DNA of 64,000 bases from contig NZ_JAALDL010000006.1 of the NCBI RefSeq assembly GCF_011045095.1, forward strand, positions 62,001-126,000, given 5' to 3'. Each line of letters opens with the position of its first letter. Position 1 is the stretch's first letter. The DNA comes from Grimontia sedimenti. GTDB lineage: Bacteria; Pseudomonadota; Gammaproteobacteria; Enterobacterales; Vibrionaceae. This document shows positions 1 through 8,547 of the stretch, piece by piece. The position numbers and the translations under genes are program-made. A model generated the notes under the pieces. The model saw only the letters and a program-made list of their open reading frames with translations, was not told the origin of the DNA and did no database searches.

Positions 1-249
1 GAAAGAAACGTAAACCAAACCTTGATACCCAAACAGCCTGAATCTTCGGATTGTTTGGGTATATTCAACTCGGGTTAAGGTAGAAAGGATATTATCGTTA
101 CTAAGCCATCCAGAATGTGGTATCTCAACGCAATGAGCCATTTTTTGGTCGTACCAAAAGCTTGCATGATTTCCATTTTGTCCTTTTAGAAAATCATTCG
201 CTTATCTCCCCTCTTGAGCTTCAAGCTTCCGGGAAGGCTTAATAACCAA
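1..249. other. Intergenic DNA at window edge
   Basis: No convincing coding region is visible on either strand. The stretch contains repeat copy 1 and an imperfect dyad near 221-241 (AAGCTTCC against GGAAGGCTT). Whatever gene lies beyond the left edge is not seen. Confidence 0.5.
25..62. repeat. Interspersed palindromic repeat, copy 1
   Basis: An imperfect inverted repeat whose arms are ATACCCAAACAG and TTGTTTGGGTAT, separated by a short variable centre. The same arms occur at 1508-1552 and 56697-56733. It lies downstream of the porin gene in non-coding DNA. Only inverted structure and recurrence are visible; no open reading frame is carried. Confidence 0.6.
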
Positions 250-277
250 AAAGCGGAGCCATTTGGCTCCGCTTTTT
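250..277. terminator. Intrinsic terminator after the porin gene
   Basis: A perfect 10-bp stem AAGCGGAGCC/GGCTCCGCTT with loop ATTT is flanked by A and T runs on both sides, so it can work in either direction. It starts about 15 bases beyond the porin stop codon on the minus strand. Confidence 0.85.
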
Positions 278-292
278 AGTTTCATTCACCCA

Positions 293-1246
293 CTAGAACT
301 TATATCGGACACCGGCTTGCAGCTGGTCATCGTTTGGCTTGCCATCCAAGCGGTTAAATTCATAACCCGCATAGCCAACAAAATTGTCAGTAACGTTGTA
401 CACACCTTCAATTGCGTTGTAGTCGACATCATGGGAAGCATTATCTGAATCGCGATAGTTGAAGACATACCGGAAGACATAGTCATTGACGTTATACGCC
501 AGAGCAATCTCGTAGCCGTCTATATCAACGTTATCAACTTCACCGGCAACATAGAGAGCACCAATGTAGAAATCGTTGAAGGTATAAGATAGAGCTACGT
601 CATATTGATCGACCTCGACACTGGCTAAACCAGTCCCAGTTCTCTGATCACCTGAAACATAACCGGCACCGATATCTAGGCCAATGGGGCTCTTGTAATA
701 GACAGAGCCACCTGCAGAATCATTGTCCTTTTCGTCTGCAGCCACATAATTCAATGTCACTGTGACGCCCACTGGCGTTTCTACCATATAAACAAAGTTG
801 TTTTCTAACTTGTCTTGGTTACCAACAACGATATCTGCCGCACTGCCACCAAAGGTTTCCATGATATCGGTAAAGTCAGTCAATATGACTTGAGAGGAAT
901 CTTGCTTACCGTATGAGAAAGCGCCAAAGTTGGTGTCAAAGCCAGCGTACATATAGCGGTTTTCGATATCGAAGCTGTCTGACGTCATTTCCGCTTCATA
1001 GAAGCCAAAAACACTAACACTGTCATTGACGCTGGTTTCTCCAGCAAAATGTAGCCTTGCACGGCTGATATCTTTAAACGAACTATCTCCCGCGTTAACC
1101 TCATTCGCATCGGAAACATTAAATCTCGGCTCGATTCGACCACCAATATCAAGTGCTGACTCATCACTGGAATAAACCGTGTATGCGTATGCATTAAAGC
1201 CCACTGCCGCGCCGATTATCGACGCTGTAATCATCGTTTTTTTCAT
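293..1246 (-). CDS. Outer-membrane porin
   Basis: A 317-residue secreted beta-barrel protein of the Gram-negative general porin type, expected to form trimeric diffusion channels in the outer membrane. Residues 1-21 (MKKTMITASIIGAAVGFNAYA) form a classical signal peptide ending in an AYA cleavage site. The mature part alternates polar and hydrophobic residues with many Tyr, Asp, Asn and Gly. The last residue is Phe (GVRYKF), the usual barrel-assembly signal. An in-frame ATG three codons upstream sits directly on the AGGG ribosome site, so I chose the inner ATG, which has AGGG nine bases before it. The gene is monocistronic, with a terminator behind it. Substrate preference cannot be read from the sequence. 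Confidence 0.85.
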   Translation of the reverse strand: MKKTMITASIIGAAVGFNAYAYTVYSSDESALDIGGRIEPRFNVSDANEVNAGDSSFKDISRARLHFAGETSVNDSVSVFGFYEAEMTSDSFDIENRYMYAGFDTNFGAFSYGKQDSSQVILTDFTDIMETFGGSAADIVVGNQDKLENNFVYMVETPVGVTVTLNYVAADEKDNDSAGGSVYYKSPIGLDIGAGYVSGDQRTGTGLASVEVDQYDVALSYTFNDFYIGALYVAGEVDNVDIDGYEIALAYNVNDYVFRYVFNYRDSDNASHDVDYNAIEGVYNVTDNFVGYAGYEFNRLDGKPNDDQLQAGVRYKF

Positions 1247-1583
1247 TTCAATCATCCCTGCGGCTTTACAGCCGCTTGAGTTCCATCAAAACAACTGCAC
1301 GTAATCGCGCCTACAACGATTAGAAAAATAATTACGACAAGCGCCTAAACATCATGCCTAGAATCGCTCAAAGCCAGTAAAAATGGGCTCCCATAAGTGA
1401 GATTATGAAAACAAACTCAATGAATAAGCGCTCTTATAGAAGTGTCGATGATGAATAGGAGGATTTAGGTGTCTTCATGCAAACAATTTGAGGAATAATT
1501 TTTTAATATACCCAAACAACCTGAAGATGCCGGATTCAGCGAGTTTGGGTATAGAGACAATGCATAAGGGAAGGAAGGAAATA
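1247..1583. other. Porin promoter region and downstream flank of cysS
   Basis: This non-coding stretch must hold the porin promoter (minus strand) and ends at the cysS terminator. Repeat copy 2 lies within it at 1508-1552. I see no small gene with a convincing ribosome site. Confidence 0.5.
1508..1552. repeat. Interspersed palindromic repeat, copy 2
   Basis: Arms ATACCCAAACA and GTTTGGGTAT are separated by about 24 bases of asymmetric sequence (CCTGAAGATGCCGGATTCAG). This copy is longer than copies 1 and 3 and may be closest to the full element. With copy 1 it brackets the porin gene. Confidence 0.6.
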
Positions 1584-1612
1584 AAAAACGGAGCAAGAAG
1601 CTCCGTTTTTTA
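1584..1612. terminator. Intrinsic terminator after cysS
   Basis: Stem ACGGAGC/GCTCCGT with a 5-base loop, flanked by an A run on the left and a T run on the right, so it also reads as a terminator on the minus strand, 17 bases past the cysS stop. Confidence 0.8.
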
Positions 1613-1628
1613 TTCTAAGCAATATGGC

Positions 1629-3011
1629 TTATTTACGACGCCAAGTAGTACCTGCTGCACCGTCTTCCAGAACGATACCCATAGCAGTCAATGCATCACG
1701 CGCTGCGTCTGCTGCCGCCCAATCTTTGCTTGCACGCGCATCATTACGTGCTTTGATCAGAGCTTCGATTTCCGCCACTTCATCATCGCCACCTGCATTG
1801 CCTTGCAGGAACGCTTCTGGGTCTTGCTCCAGCAAACCAAGCACTTCTGCCAGTTCACGCATGCGCGCTGCCAGTTTCGAGGCCGCTTCCACATCTTCCG
1901 CTTTCAGGCGGTTGATTTCACGCGCCATATCGAACAGCACTGAATACGCTTCTGGCGTGTTGAAGTCATCGTCCATCGCTGCTTTGAAGCGCTCGATGAA
2001 GTCTTCACCGCCTTCTGCCGTCACAGACAGATCAAGACCACGCAGTGAAGTGTAAAGACGCTCCATTGACGCACGTGCTTGCTTAAGGTTTTCTTCGCTA
2101 TAGTTCAGCTGGCTACGGTAATGACCAGACATCAGGAAGTAACGCACAGTTTCCGCATCGTAGTGAGCGAGCACATCACGGATAGTGAAGAAGTTACCCA
2201 GTGATTTGGACATCTTCTCACGGTCAACCATCACCATACCGCTGTGCATCCAGGTATTTACGTACTGGGTGTCATGTGCACAGCAAGATTGCGCGATTTC
2301 ATTCTCGTGGTGCGGGAACGTCAGATCTGAACCGCCGCCATGGATATCAAAATGATTACCCAGAATGGCAGAGTTCATTGCAGAACATTCAATGTGCCAG
2401 CCCGGGCGGCCTGGGCCCCATGGCGATTCCCAAGTCGGTTCACCCGGCTTGGACATTTTCCACAGTACGAAGTCCAACGGGCTTTTCTTCGCTTCTTCCA
2501 CATCAACACGTGCACCTGCCTGAAGCTGGTCCAGATCCTGACGTGACAGCTTGCCGTATTCGTCAAACTTCGCCACTTCGAACAGCACGTCGCCGTTAGA
2601 AGCAACATAAGCGAAACCGCGCTCAATCAAACGCTCCACCAGCGCAATGATTTCATCGATGTACTGAGTGGCGCGCGGTTCAATATCTGGACGCTTCATG
2701 TTCAGCGCATCAAAGTCAGCATACATTTCACCGATCAGACGCTCAGTCAGTGAATCACAGCTTTCTCCGTTTTCAGCGGCTCGCTTGATGATCTTGTCAT
2801 CGATGTCTGTGATGTTACGAACGAACTTCAGGTCATAGCCCAGAAAGCGCAGGTAACGCGAGACAACATCGAACGAAACGAAGGTGCGGCCATGGCCGAT
2901 GTGACACAAATCGTAAATGGTAACCCCACACACATACATGCCAACCTTGCCAGGATGGATAGGTTTGAATTCTTCTTTTTTCTTGGTGAGGGAGTTGTAA
3001 ATCTTCAACAT
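1629..3011 (-). CDS. cysS: Cysteinyl-tRNA synthetase
   Basis: Class I aminoacyl-tRNA synthetase that charges tRNA-Cys with cysteine in the cytoplasm. The HIGH signature is at residues 37-40 (CHIGHGRT) and KMSKS at 266-270. The zinc ligands known for this enzyme, C28, C209, H234 and E238, are all in place. The reading frame extends 34 codons further upstream, but family members begin MLKIYN, and that start gives 460 residues, the usual length. The gene stands alone on the minus strand, divergent from ppiB. This is a housekeeping gene and the assignment is secure. Confidence 0.97.
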   Translation of the reverse strand: MLKIYNSLTKKKEEFKPIHPGKVGMYVCGVTIYDLCHIGHGRTFVSFDVVSRYLRFLGYDLKFVRNITDIDDKIIKRAAENGESCDSLTERLIGEMYADFDALNMKRPDIEPRATQYIDEIIALVERLIERGFAYVASNGDVLFEVAKFDEYGKLSRQDLDQLQAGARVDVEEAKKSPLDFVLWKMSKPGEPTWESPWGPGRPGWHIECSAMNSAILGNHFDIHGGGSDLTFPHHENEIAQSCCAHDTQYVNTWMHSGMVMVDREKMSKSLGNFFTIRDVLAHYDAETVRYFLMSGHYRSQLNYSEENLKQARASMERLYTSLRGLDLSVTAEGGEDFIERFKAAMDDDFNTPEAYSVLFDMAREINRLKAEDVEAASKLAARMRELAEVLGLLEQDPEAFLQGNAGGDDEVAEIEALIKARNDARASKDWAAADAARDALTAMGIVLEDGAAGTTWRRK

Positions 3012-3237
3012 GGTAGTCGGGTTACCCATTACAAATATTAAATGATAAGAGGAATGGCATATTACACCTTTTCCGCCGAGTTTAGGCAAGGGTGAACAGA
3101 GGCGCGCGTACAATTAAAGCATGCAGGCGCTATGCTGAGTCATAAGGCTGATTTTTCTGGTGTGATCAGTTGAATGTCACGACCACTAGGATAGAATCAA
3201 ACGTTCAAAGCTAAACGCGAATTTATAGGAACAAATC

Positions 3238-3735
3238 ATGGTTACGCTTCATACCAACTTTGGTGACATCAAAATCCAACTGAACAGCGAAAAAGCGCCA
3301 GTGACTGCAGAAAACTTCCTGCAATACTGCCGTGACGGTTTTTACAACGGCACTCTGTTCCACCGCGTCATCGACGGTTTCATGATTCAAGGCGGCGGCA
3401 TGGCTTCTGGCATGCAAGAAAAAGAAACCAACGCACCGATTAAAAACGAAGCTAACAACGGCCTGAGCAACAAAGTAGGTACCATTGCAATGGCACGTAC
3501 TATGGAACCGCATTCAGCGAGCTCTCAGTTCTTCATCAACGTTAACAACAACACCTTCCTGGATTTCAAATCTGAAACGCCAGACGGTTGGGGTTACTGT
3601 GTATTCGGTGAAGTGGTTGAAGGTATGGACGTGGTTAACAAGATCAAAGACGTTGCTACCGGTAACTGGGGTTACGTTCACCAGGACGTGCCTGTAGAAG
3701 AAGTGCTGATCGAAAGCGTGACTATCGAAGAATAA
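3238..3735 (+). CDS. ppiB: Peptidyl-prolyl cis-trans isomerase B (cyclophilin)
   Basis: A 165-residue cyclophilin catalysing cis-trans isomerisation of peptidyl-proline bonds. It begins [15 protein letters not shown] with no signal peptide, so it is the cytoplasmic PpiB type rather than periplasmic PpiA. The core motifs [20 protein letters not shown] and a Trp-containing WGYCVFG segment are visible. AGGA lies eight bases before the ATG. It is followed by a hairpin and then lpxH, an order often seen in vibrios, with cysS divergent. Confidence 0.95.
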   Translation: MVTLHTNFGDIKIQLNSEKAPVTAENFLQYCRDGFYNGTLFHRVIDGFMIQGGGMASGMQEKETNAPIKNEANNGLSNKVGTIAMARTMEPHSASSQFFINVNNNTFLDFKSETPDGWGYCVFGEVVEGMDVVNKIKDVATGNWGYVHQDVPVEEVLIESVTIEE

Positions 3736-3742
3736 GGCACTG

Positions 3743-3770
3743 AGGGGCAGCAATGACTTGCTGCCCTTAT
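3743..3770 (+). terminator. Hairpin between ppiB and lpxH
   Basis: Stem GGGCAGCAA/TTGCTGCCC with loop TGAC, followed by TTATATTAT. It lies 8 bases past the ppiB stop and ends just before the lpxH ATG, so it may only partly block read-through. Confidence 0.65.
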
Positions 3771-3777
3771 ATTATCT

Positions 3778-4500
3778 ATGACCGTATTATTTATCTCTGA
3801 TCTCCATCTCAGCCCTACCCATCCTGAAATTACCCAGTGCTTTTTGCGCTTTCTGAAAGAGGACGCCCCAAAGGCAAGTGCACTTTATGTGTTGGGCGAC
3901 CTGTTTGAGTCCTGGATTGGTGACGACGACGGAACCCCGCTTCAAATTGAAGTGGCAGATGCTTTTAAAGCACTCAGCGATCTGGGTATCCCCATCTATT
4001 TCATTCATGGAAACCGCGATTTTTTGGTCGGCAAACGGTTTGCAAAAGCGTCGGGCATGACTCTGCTGCCTGAACACCATGTGATCGATTTATTCGGTAA
4101 GCCCACGCTCATCATGCATGGCGACACATTGTGTATTCAGGATGAAGGGTATCAGCGCTACCGTAAAAAAGTGCACAACCCGCTAATCCAGTGGCTGTTC
4201 TTTAGATTGCCGCTTTTCGTCAGGCGCCGTATCGGCGAAAAAATTCGCGCTGGTAGCACCAAAAGCAACATGGAAAAGTCGCAAGACATCATGGATGTCG
4301 ACCAATCTGAAGTGCTGCGTGTGATGAAAGACAGTGGCGTGACGCAACTCATTCATGGTCACACCCACAGACCGGATATTCATGACATTCGCATTGGAAA
4401 TGATCCGGCTCAACGAATCGTACTCGGTGATTGGTACACTCAAGGCTCTGTTTTGGTCTGTACCGAAGAAGGCTGCACGCTGCAAACCCGCGCGTTTTAA
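3778..4500 (+). CDS. lpxH: UDP-2,3-diacylglucosamine diphosphatase
   Basis: Calcineurin-like metallophosphoesterase of lipid A synthesis that cleaves UDP-2,3-diacylglucosamine to 2,3-diacylglucosamine 1-phosphate (lipid X) and UMP at the inner membrane face. All metal ligands known in E. coli LpxH are at matching positions: D8 and H10 (SDLHLS), D41 (GDLFE), N79 (GNRD), H114 (MHGD), H195 and H197 (HGHTHRP). The 240-residue length matches the family. No strong ribosome site precedes the ATG, which lies close behind the ppiB terminator hairpin. Confidence 0.96.
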   Translation: MTVLFISDLHLSPTHPEITQCFLRFLKEDAPKASALYVLGDLFESWIGDDDGTPLQIEVADAFKALSDLGIPIYFIHGNRDFLVGKRFAKASGMTLLPEHHVIDLFGKPTLIMHGDTLCIQDEGYQRYRKKVHNPLIQWLFFRLPLFVRRRIGEKIRAGSTKSNMEKSQDIMDVDQSEVLRVMKDSGVTQLIHGHTHRPDIHDIRIGNDPAQRIVLGDWYTQGSVLVCTEEGCTLQTRAF

Positions 4501-4525
4501 ATACTCGATGAAAATCACGACGAGC

Positions 4526-4539
4526 TGACCGAACGGTCA
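4526..4539. promoter_or_regulatory. 14-bp palindrome, possible operator
   Basis: TGACCGAACGGTCA consists of perfect 6-base arms around AA, located between lpxH and the EAL-domain gene. It resembles operators bound by dimeric TetR-type repressors but no such regulator lies nearby. It could also be a minor hairpin. Confidence 0.3.
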
Positions 4540-4541
4540 AG

Positions 4542-4566
4542 ATGAGAAAAGCATGAGTTTTCTCAT
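4542..4566 (+). terminator. Hairpin downstream of lpxH
   Basis: Arms ATGAGAAAA and TTTTCTCAT with a 7-base loop are followed by TAATTTTCTT. The stem is A/T rich, so termination would be weak. It may instead be a protein-binding dyad. Confidence 0.4.
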
Positions 4567-4667
4567 TAATTTTCTTCGCGAAATATCAGCCATTATTAGC
4601 ACTCTCGAATATGAGACCTGTTATACAATTGATTTCGTAATCCTCTTTAAGGAAACGTTGGCATTCT

Positions 4668-5276
4668 ATGCGTTCAAACATTGCACGGCAGGCGATCTAT
4701 AACTCAGAGCAAAAAGTCATTGCTTATGAGTTGTTGTTTCGCGAAGGCTGCTGTGATTCTTTTCCTTGTATCGAATCTGACTTCGCCACTGACAGTGTGC
4801 TGAATGATTTATTCTGCGAGACAACCGGCGGCGTCACGCGTGTTTCTGATGGTCTCCCCTGCTTCGTTAACTTCTGTTACGACAGCCTTATTCAAGGCAA
4901 AGCACTTAACTATCCAGCAGAAGAATTGGTTATTGAGGTGCTTGAAGATTGTGTGGCGGATGCTGAGCTTTACAAAGCACTGGAAGACCTAAGGTCCCAC
5001 GGCTATCAAATCGCGTTTGACGATTTTATTCCGTCGTCTGACTGGCTCCCTTTCCTTCGATTAGCGGATTACGTGAAAATCGATTTCCGGGCACAGACCC
5101 TGACTCAGATTTCCCAGTTTGTCAGCAAGTATCGAAAGCGTTTTGACTTTAAACTACTGGCTGAAAAGATAGAGACTGACGAGGAATATCACGCAGCGCT
5201 TGAAATGGGCTTCGACCTGTTTCAGGGCTATCAACTGAGTAAACCTGAGCGCATTTTCTTTTCAAACGTCGCTTAA
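4668..5276 (+). CDS. Stand-alone EAL-domain protein (YuxH/CdgJ-like, no HDOD half)
   Basis: A 202-residue protein made of an EAL-type (c-di-GMP phosphodiesterase) domain of the subgroup that starts IARQAIYNSEQKVIAYELLFRE. Counterparts of the catalytic residues can be followed: the Glu of YELLF, Asn of FVNF, Glu of VIEVLED, the Asp pair of FDDF, Lys of VKIDF, Glu of AEKIET and Gln of FQGYQLSKP. The DDFG motif is altered to DDFIPSSD, so activity is uncertain. Relatives with this N terminus usually carry a C-terminal HDOD domain of about 200 residues; here the protein stops right after the EAL fold and the next sequence is a repeat element. It may be a truncated or naturally short signalling protein. 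Confidence 0.75.
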   Translation: MRSNIARQAIYNSEQKVIAYELLFREGCCDSFPCIESDFATDSVLNDLFCETTGGVTRVSDGLPCFVNFCYDSLIQGKALNYPAEELVIEVLEDCVADAELYKALEDLRSHGYQIAFDDFIPSSDWLPFLRLADYVKIDFRAQTLTQISQFVSKYRKRFDFKLLAEKIETDEEYHAALEMGFDLFQGYQLSKPERIFFSNVA

Positions 5277-5285
5277 CGTTCAATC

Positions 5286-5447
5286 ATACCAATCACAGTA
5301 GGTAGCTGATCAGAAATAGCGCAGGAAAAATGCTCGAGAACAAGGCGGAAAATTTCGATAAGTAGTTATTCTACAATCAAATTTTTCAACGCAGTTATCG
5401 AGCATTTTAACAAGCTAGGATGAGCAAATATTTACTACGATTGGTAT
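5286..5447. repeat. MITE-like 162-bp palindromic element
   Basis: Terminal inverted repeats ATACCAATCACAGTA (5286-5300) and TACTACGATTGGTAT (5433-5447) match at 13 of 15 positions. A second inverted pair inside, TGCTCGAG near 5331 and ATCGAGCA near 5397, lets the whole element fold into one long hairpin. It encodes no protein. It sits immediately after the EAL-domain gene. Similar non-autonomous palindromes are common in Vibrionaceae genomes (recollection, not searched). Confidence 0.7.
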
Positions 5448-5461
5448 AAGCACTCCACATG

Positions 5462-5489
5462 AAAAAAGGAACCGTTCGGTTCCTTTTTT
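5462..5489. terminator. Intrinsic terminator after mmsA
   Basis: Stem AAAAAAGGAACCG/CGGTTCCTTTTTT with a 2-base loop, active-looking in both directions, between the palindromic element and the mmsA stop codon. Confidence 0.85.
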
Positions 5490-5507
5490 CTTTCAGGCAA
5501 ATTGCCA

Positions 5508-6992
5508 TTATTTCATCGTTGGCATAATAAAATCGGCGTTCGCCCTGAGCCCGGTTGGCCATCGCGCAGTGATCGCCTTGCGTCTAGTGTAGAAACGCAC
5601 ACCATCAGGACCGTGCACATGCAGTGAACCAAACAGTGAACGCTTCCAACCGCCAAAGCTGTGGAATGCCATTGGCACAGGGATGGGCACATTTACACCA
5701 ACCATACCTACCTGAATTTCATGACAGAACTGACGCGCAGCATCACCATTTTGAGTGAAGATTGCCGTACCGTTACCAAACTCATGTTCATTAATCAGTT
5801 TCACCGCCGTCGCATAATCCGGTACGCGAACGACAGATAACACAGGCCCAAAAATTTCGTCGCGATAGATAGTCATCTCTGGTGTGACATTATCGAACAA
5901 GCAACCACCCAGGAAATAGCCATCTCCACCTTCAGCCTGAACGCCGCGGCCATCAACGAGGAGGTTCGCTCCTTCTTCCACACCTTTCGCCACATAGCCT
6001 TCCACTTTGCTCAGGTGTTCTTTCGTCACCAAAGGCCCCATTTCCATGCCTTCAATCACACCATTACCGACACGTAGTTCTTTCACTTTTGGCGTCAGTT
6101 TTTCAATCAGGGCATCCGCCACGTTGCCTACCGCAACCGCCACAGAAATTGCCATACAACGCTCACCGGCAGAACCATAAGCTGCACCCATCAACGCCGC
6201 AACCGCTTGATCCAGATCCGCATCCGGCATCACCACCATGTGGTTTTTCGCGCCGCCCAATGCCTGAACACGCTTACCATGCGCCGATGCCGTGCTGTAG
6301 ATGTATTCAGCAATCGGAGTTGAACCCACAAAGCTGACCGCCTGCACATCTGGGTGAGTCAACAAGACATCTACGGCTTCTTTGTCGCCATTGACCACAT
6401 TGAATACGCCATCTGGCAAACCCGCTTCAGTCAGCAGCTCTGCGATACGCAGCGTTGAACTTGGATCTTTTTCCGACGGCTTCATCACGAAGGTGTTACC
6501 ACAGGCAATCGCAATCGGGAACATCCACATCGGCACCATCACCGGGAAGTTAAACGGCGAAATACCTGCCACCACACCCAAAGGTTGATTGAGTGACCAG
6601 GCATCAATGCCCGAGCCAATTTGCTCTGTCATTTCACCTTTCAACAAATGTGGAATACCGCAGGCAAATTCCACCACTTCCAGACCACGGGTCAGTTCAC
6701 CTTTAGCATCTTCCAGCACCTTGCCGTGTTCTTTGGTGATAAGCGCAGCGAGCTCGTCGATGTTTTCTTCCACCAACGCCTTGAACTTAAACATCACACG
6801 GGCACGGCGAAGTGGCGACATTTCGGACCATGCAGGAAAAGCGGCTTTGGCAGAAGCAATTGCAGCTTCCGTTTCGGCAACTGATGCCAAAGAGACTTCG
6901 CCACTTTGCTCGCCGGTCGCAGGGTTAAACAGCGCTTGCTTGCGCTCGCTTTCGGCTGTGTATTTGCCATCAATGTAGTGCGTTACAGACAT
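5508..6992 (-). CDS. mmsA: CoA-acylating (methyl)malonate-semialdehyde dehydrogenase
   Basis: A 494-residue NAD-dependent aldehyde dehydrogenase of the CoA-acylating type, converting malonate or methylmalonate semialdehyde to acetyl-CoA or propionyl-CoA with loss of CO2. The catalytic Cys is C279 (GERCMA). The position of the usual general-base Glu reads ALGGAKNH, as expected for CoA-dependent members. It lies 20 bases downstream of an omega-amino-acid aminotransferase on the same strand. That pairing matches the beta-alanine route of other bacteria (bauA with an mmsA-like bauC). In this polyamine island its likely job is disposing of malonate semialdehyde made from beta-alanine. Valine degradation is an alternative role. 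Confidence 0.92.
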   Translation of the reverse strand: MSVTHYIDGKYTAESERKQALFNPATGEQSGEVSLASVAETEAAIASAKAAFPAWSEMSPLRRARVMFKFKALVEENIDELAALITKEHGKVLEDAKGELTRGLEVVEFACGIPHLLKGEMTEQIGSGIDAWSLNQPLGVVAGISPFNFPVMVPMWMFPIAIACGNTFVMKPSEKDPSSTLRIAELLTEAGLPDGVFNVVNGDKEAVDVLLTHPDVQAVSFVGSTPIAEYIYSTASAHGKRVQALGGAKNHMVVMPDADLDQAVAALMGAAYGSAGERCMAISVAVAVGNVADALIEKLTPKVKELRVGNGVIEGMEMGPLVTKEHLSKVEGYVAKGVEEGANLLVDGRGVQAEGGDGYFLGGCLFDNVTPEMTIYRDEIFGPVLSVVRVPDYATAVKLINEHEFGNGTAIFTQNGDAARQFCHEIQVGMVGVNVPIPVPMAFHSFGGWKRSLFGSLHVHGPDGVRFYTRRKAITARWPTGLRANADFIMPTMK

Positions 6993-7012
6993 ATCCTTAT
7001 ATCCCCTTAAAG

Positions 7013-8350
7013 TTAAATCGCTTGCTTGATGGCGCGTTCCAGCGTGCTGACCATCTGATCGATTTGTTTCGATTCCATAATAAGTGGCGGCGACATGGCG
7101 ATGATGTCGCCCGAAGCGCGCACTAACACACCGTCGTAGAAACAGCGTGTAAAGATGTCATAACCGCGTTTACCGACTCCCTCACTGCTCGGCGCAAACT
7201 GAATGCCGGCAATCAAGCCTGTGTTTCGAACATCAATCACATTCGGCAAATTATCGAGCGAATGCAGTGCCTCTTCCCATTCAGTTTCCAGTTGCCTTGC
7301 GCGCTCGAACAGATTCTCGTCACGGTAAATATCGAGCGTTGCCAGCGCTGCTGCCGCCGCGACTGGGTGACCAGAATAGGTATAGCCGTGGAAAAGCTCG
7401 ATCGTGTCTTCCGGCGCGGCGTTCATGCAGGCATCGTAAATACGGTCACTTACCAGAACAGCACCCATAGGGATCGCGCCATTGGTCAAGGCTTTCGCGG
7501 TAGTCATAATGTCCGGCGTGACATCCCAGCGCTGCGACGCAAAGGCATCACCCACACGGCCGAAGCCCGTGATCACTTCATCGAAGATCAACAGAATGTC
7601 GTGTTTGGCCGTGATTTCACGAAGACGTTTTAGATAACCTTTTGGCGGAAGAATAACCCCACCCGAGCCTGACATTGGCTCAACCATCACCGCTGCGATA
7701 TTTTCAGCGCCGTGCAGGGCAATCAGCTGTTCCAGCACCTCGGCACGCTCTATACCATGATCAGGCAACCCTTTGGAAAACGCGTTTCGCTCGATGTCCA
7801 AAGTATGTGGAAGATGGGCAACACTCGGCAGCAACTGACTGTTAAACGCTTTGCGGTTATTCACCATACCGCCCACAGAAATACCGCCAAAACCTGTGCC
7901 GTGATAGCCCTGCTCGCGACCAATGAACATGGTGCGGTTGGCATGACCACGGGCCCGCTGATAGGCCAGTGCAATTTTCAACGCCGTATCGGCAGATTCA
8001 GAACCAGAGTTGGTGAAGAACACGCGGTTCAAATCGGCAGGTGCCAATTCTGCTAAACGTTCAGCGAGTTCAAATGGAAGAGGATGCCCCATCTGGAAGG
8101 TTGGCGCGTAGTCCAGCTCCTTAATTTGCTTGCTCACCGCGTCAGTGATTTGCTGACGGCTATGACCCGCGTTGCAGCACCACAATCCGGCCGTCGAATC
8201 CAGCACTGAATTCCCCTCAACGTCGGTGTAATACATGCCTTCTGCTTTTGCGAGTAAACGTGGCGTGGTTTTGTACTGACGGTTTGCGGTGAAAGGCATC
8301 CAGAAGTTGTCCAGACGTGCTCCTTCACTCTGTGGTTTGTTCACTGCCAT
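7013..8350 (-). CDS. Omega-amino acid (beta-alanine):pyruvate aminotransferase
   Basis: Class III PLP-dependent aminotransferase, 445 residues, closest in pattern to beta-alanine/omega-amino-acid:pyruvate transaminases (bauA type). PLP contacts are visible at NSGSES (114-119), DEV (257-259) and the Schiff-base Lys K286 (TTAKALTNG). The frame is open 35 codons further, but ATG 8350 has AGGAA eight bases upstream and begins where family members begin. It forms a two-gene operon with mmsA, which would oxidise the malonate semialdehyde it produces. It is divergent from the puuC-type dehydrogenase; two PuuR-like sequences lie in the shared promoter region. The exact amine substrate cannot be fixed from sequence. 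Confidence 0.88.
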   Translation of the reverse strand: MAVNKPQSEGARLDNFWMPFTANRQYKTTPRLLAKAEGMYYTDVEGNSVLDSTAGLWCCNAGHSRQQITDAVSKQIKELDYAPTFQMGHPLPFELAERLAELAPADLNRVFFTNSGSESADTALKIALAYQRARGHANRTMFIGREQGYHGTGFGGISVGGMVNNRKAFNSQLLPSVAHLPHTLDIERNAFSKGLPDHGIERAEVLEQLIALHGAENIAAVMVEPMSGSGGVILPPKGYLKRLREITAKHDILLIFDEVITGFGRVGDAFASQRWDVTPDIMTTAKALTNGAIPMGAVLVSDRIYDACMNAAPEDTIELFHGYTYSGHPVAAAAALATLDIYRDENLFERARQLETEWEEALHSLDNLPNVIDVRNTGLIAGIQFAPSSEGVGKRGYDIFTRCFYDGVLVRASGDIIAMSPPLIMESKQIDQMVSTLERAIKQAI

Positions 8351-8421
8351 AGTCAGGGTTCCTTGCTTGCTTCCGTTGTTAACAAGATGTTGCCTAGCGG
8401 CCAATATTTGCAATACTATGT

Positions 8422-8436
8422 CAAATATAACGAACA
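8422..8436 (+). promoter_or_regulatory. Candidate PuuR operator
   Basis: CAAATATAACGAACA matches the E. coli PuuR recognition sequence as I recall it (AAAATATAATGAACA) at 13 of 15 positions. It lies between the divergent omega-aminotransferase and puuC-type genes. A puuR-type regulator is encoded at 13135-13683. Confidence 0.5.
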
Positions 8437-8448
8437 GTAAACGTGTTT

Positions 8449-8463
8449 TGTTCAATATCTAAA
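8449..8463 (-). promoter_or_regulatory. Second, weaker PuuR-like site
   Basis: TGTTCAATATCTAAA on the plus strand resembles the reverse complement of the PuuR sequence (TGTTCATTATATTTT); TGTTCA is intact and about 10 of 15 positions agree. It is 13 bases from the first site and in opposite orientation, facing the puuC-type gene. Confidence 0.3.
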
Positions 8464-8547
8464 GAACAAATTGCACTAATTGTAAAATATTTTGAAATGG
8501 TGCACAGTGACCATATTCATCGCACATAACAGGGAAAAGGGGCTGCT

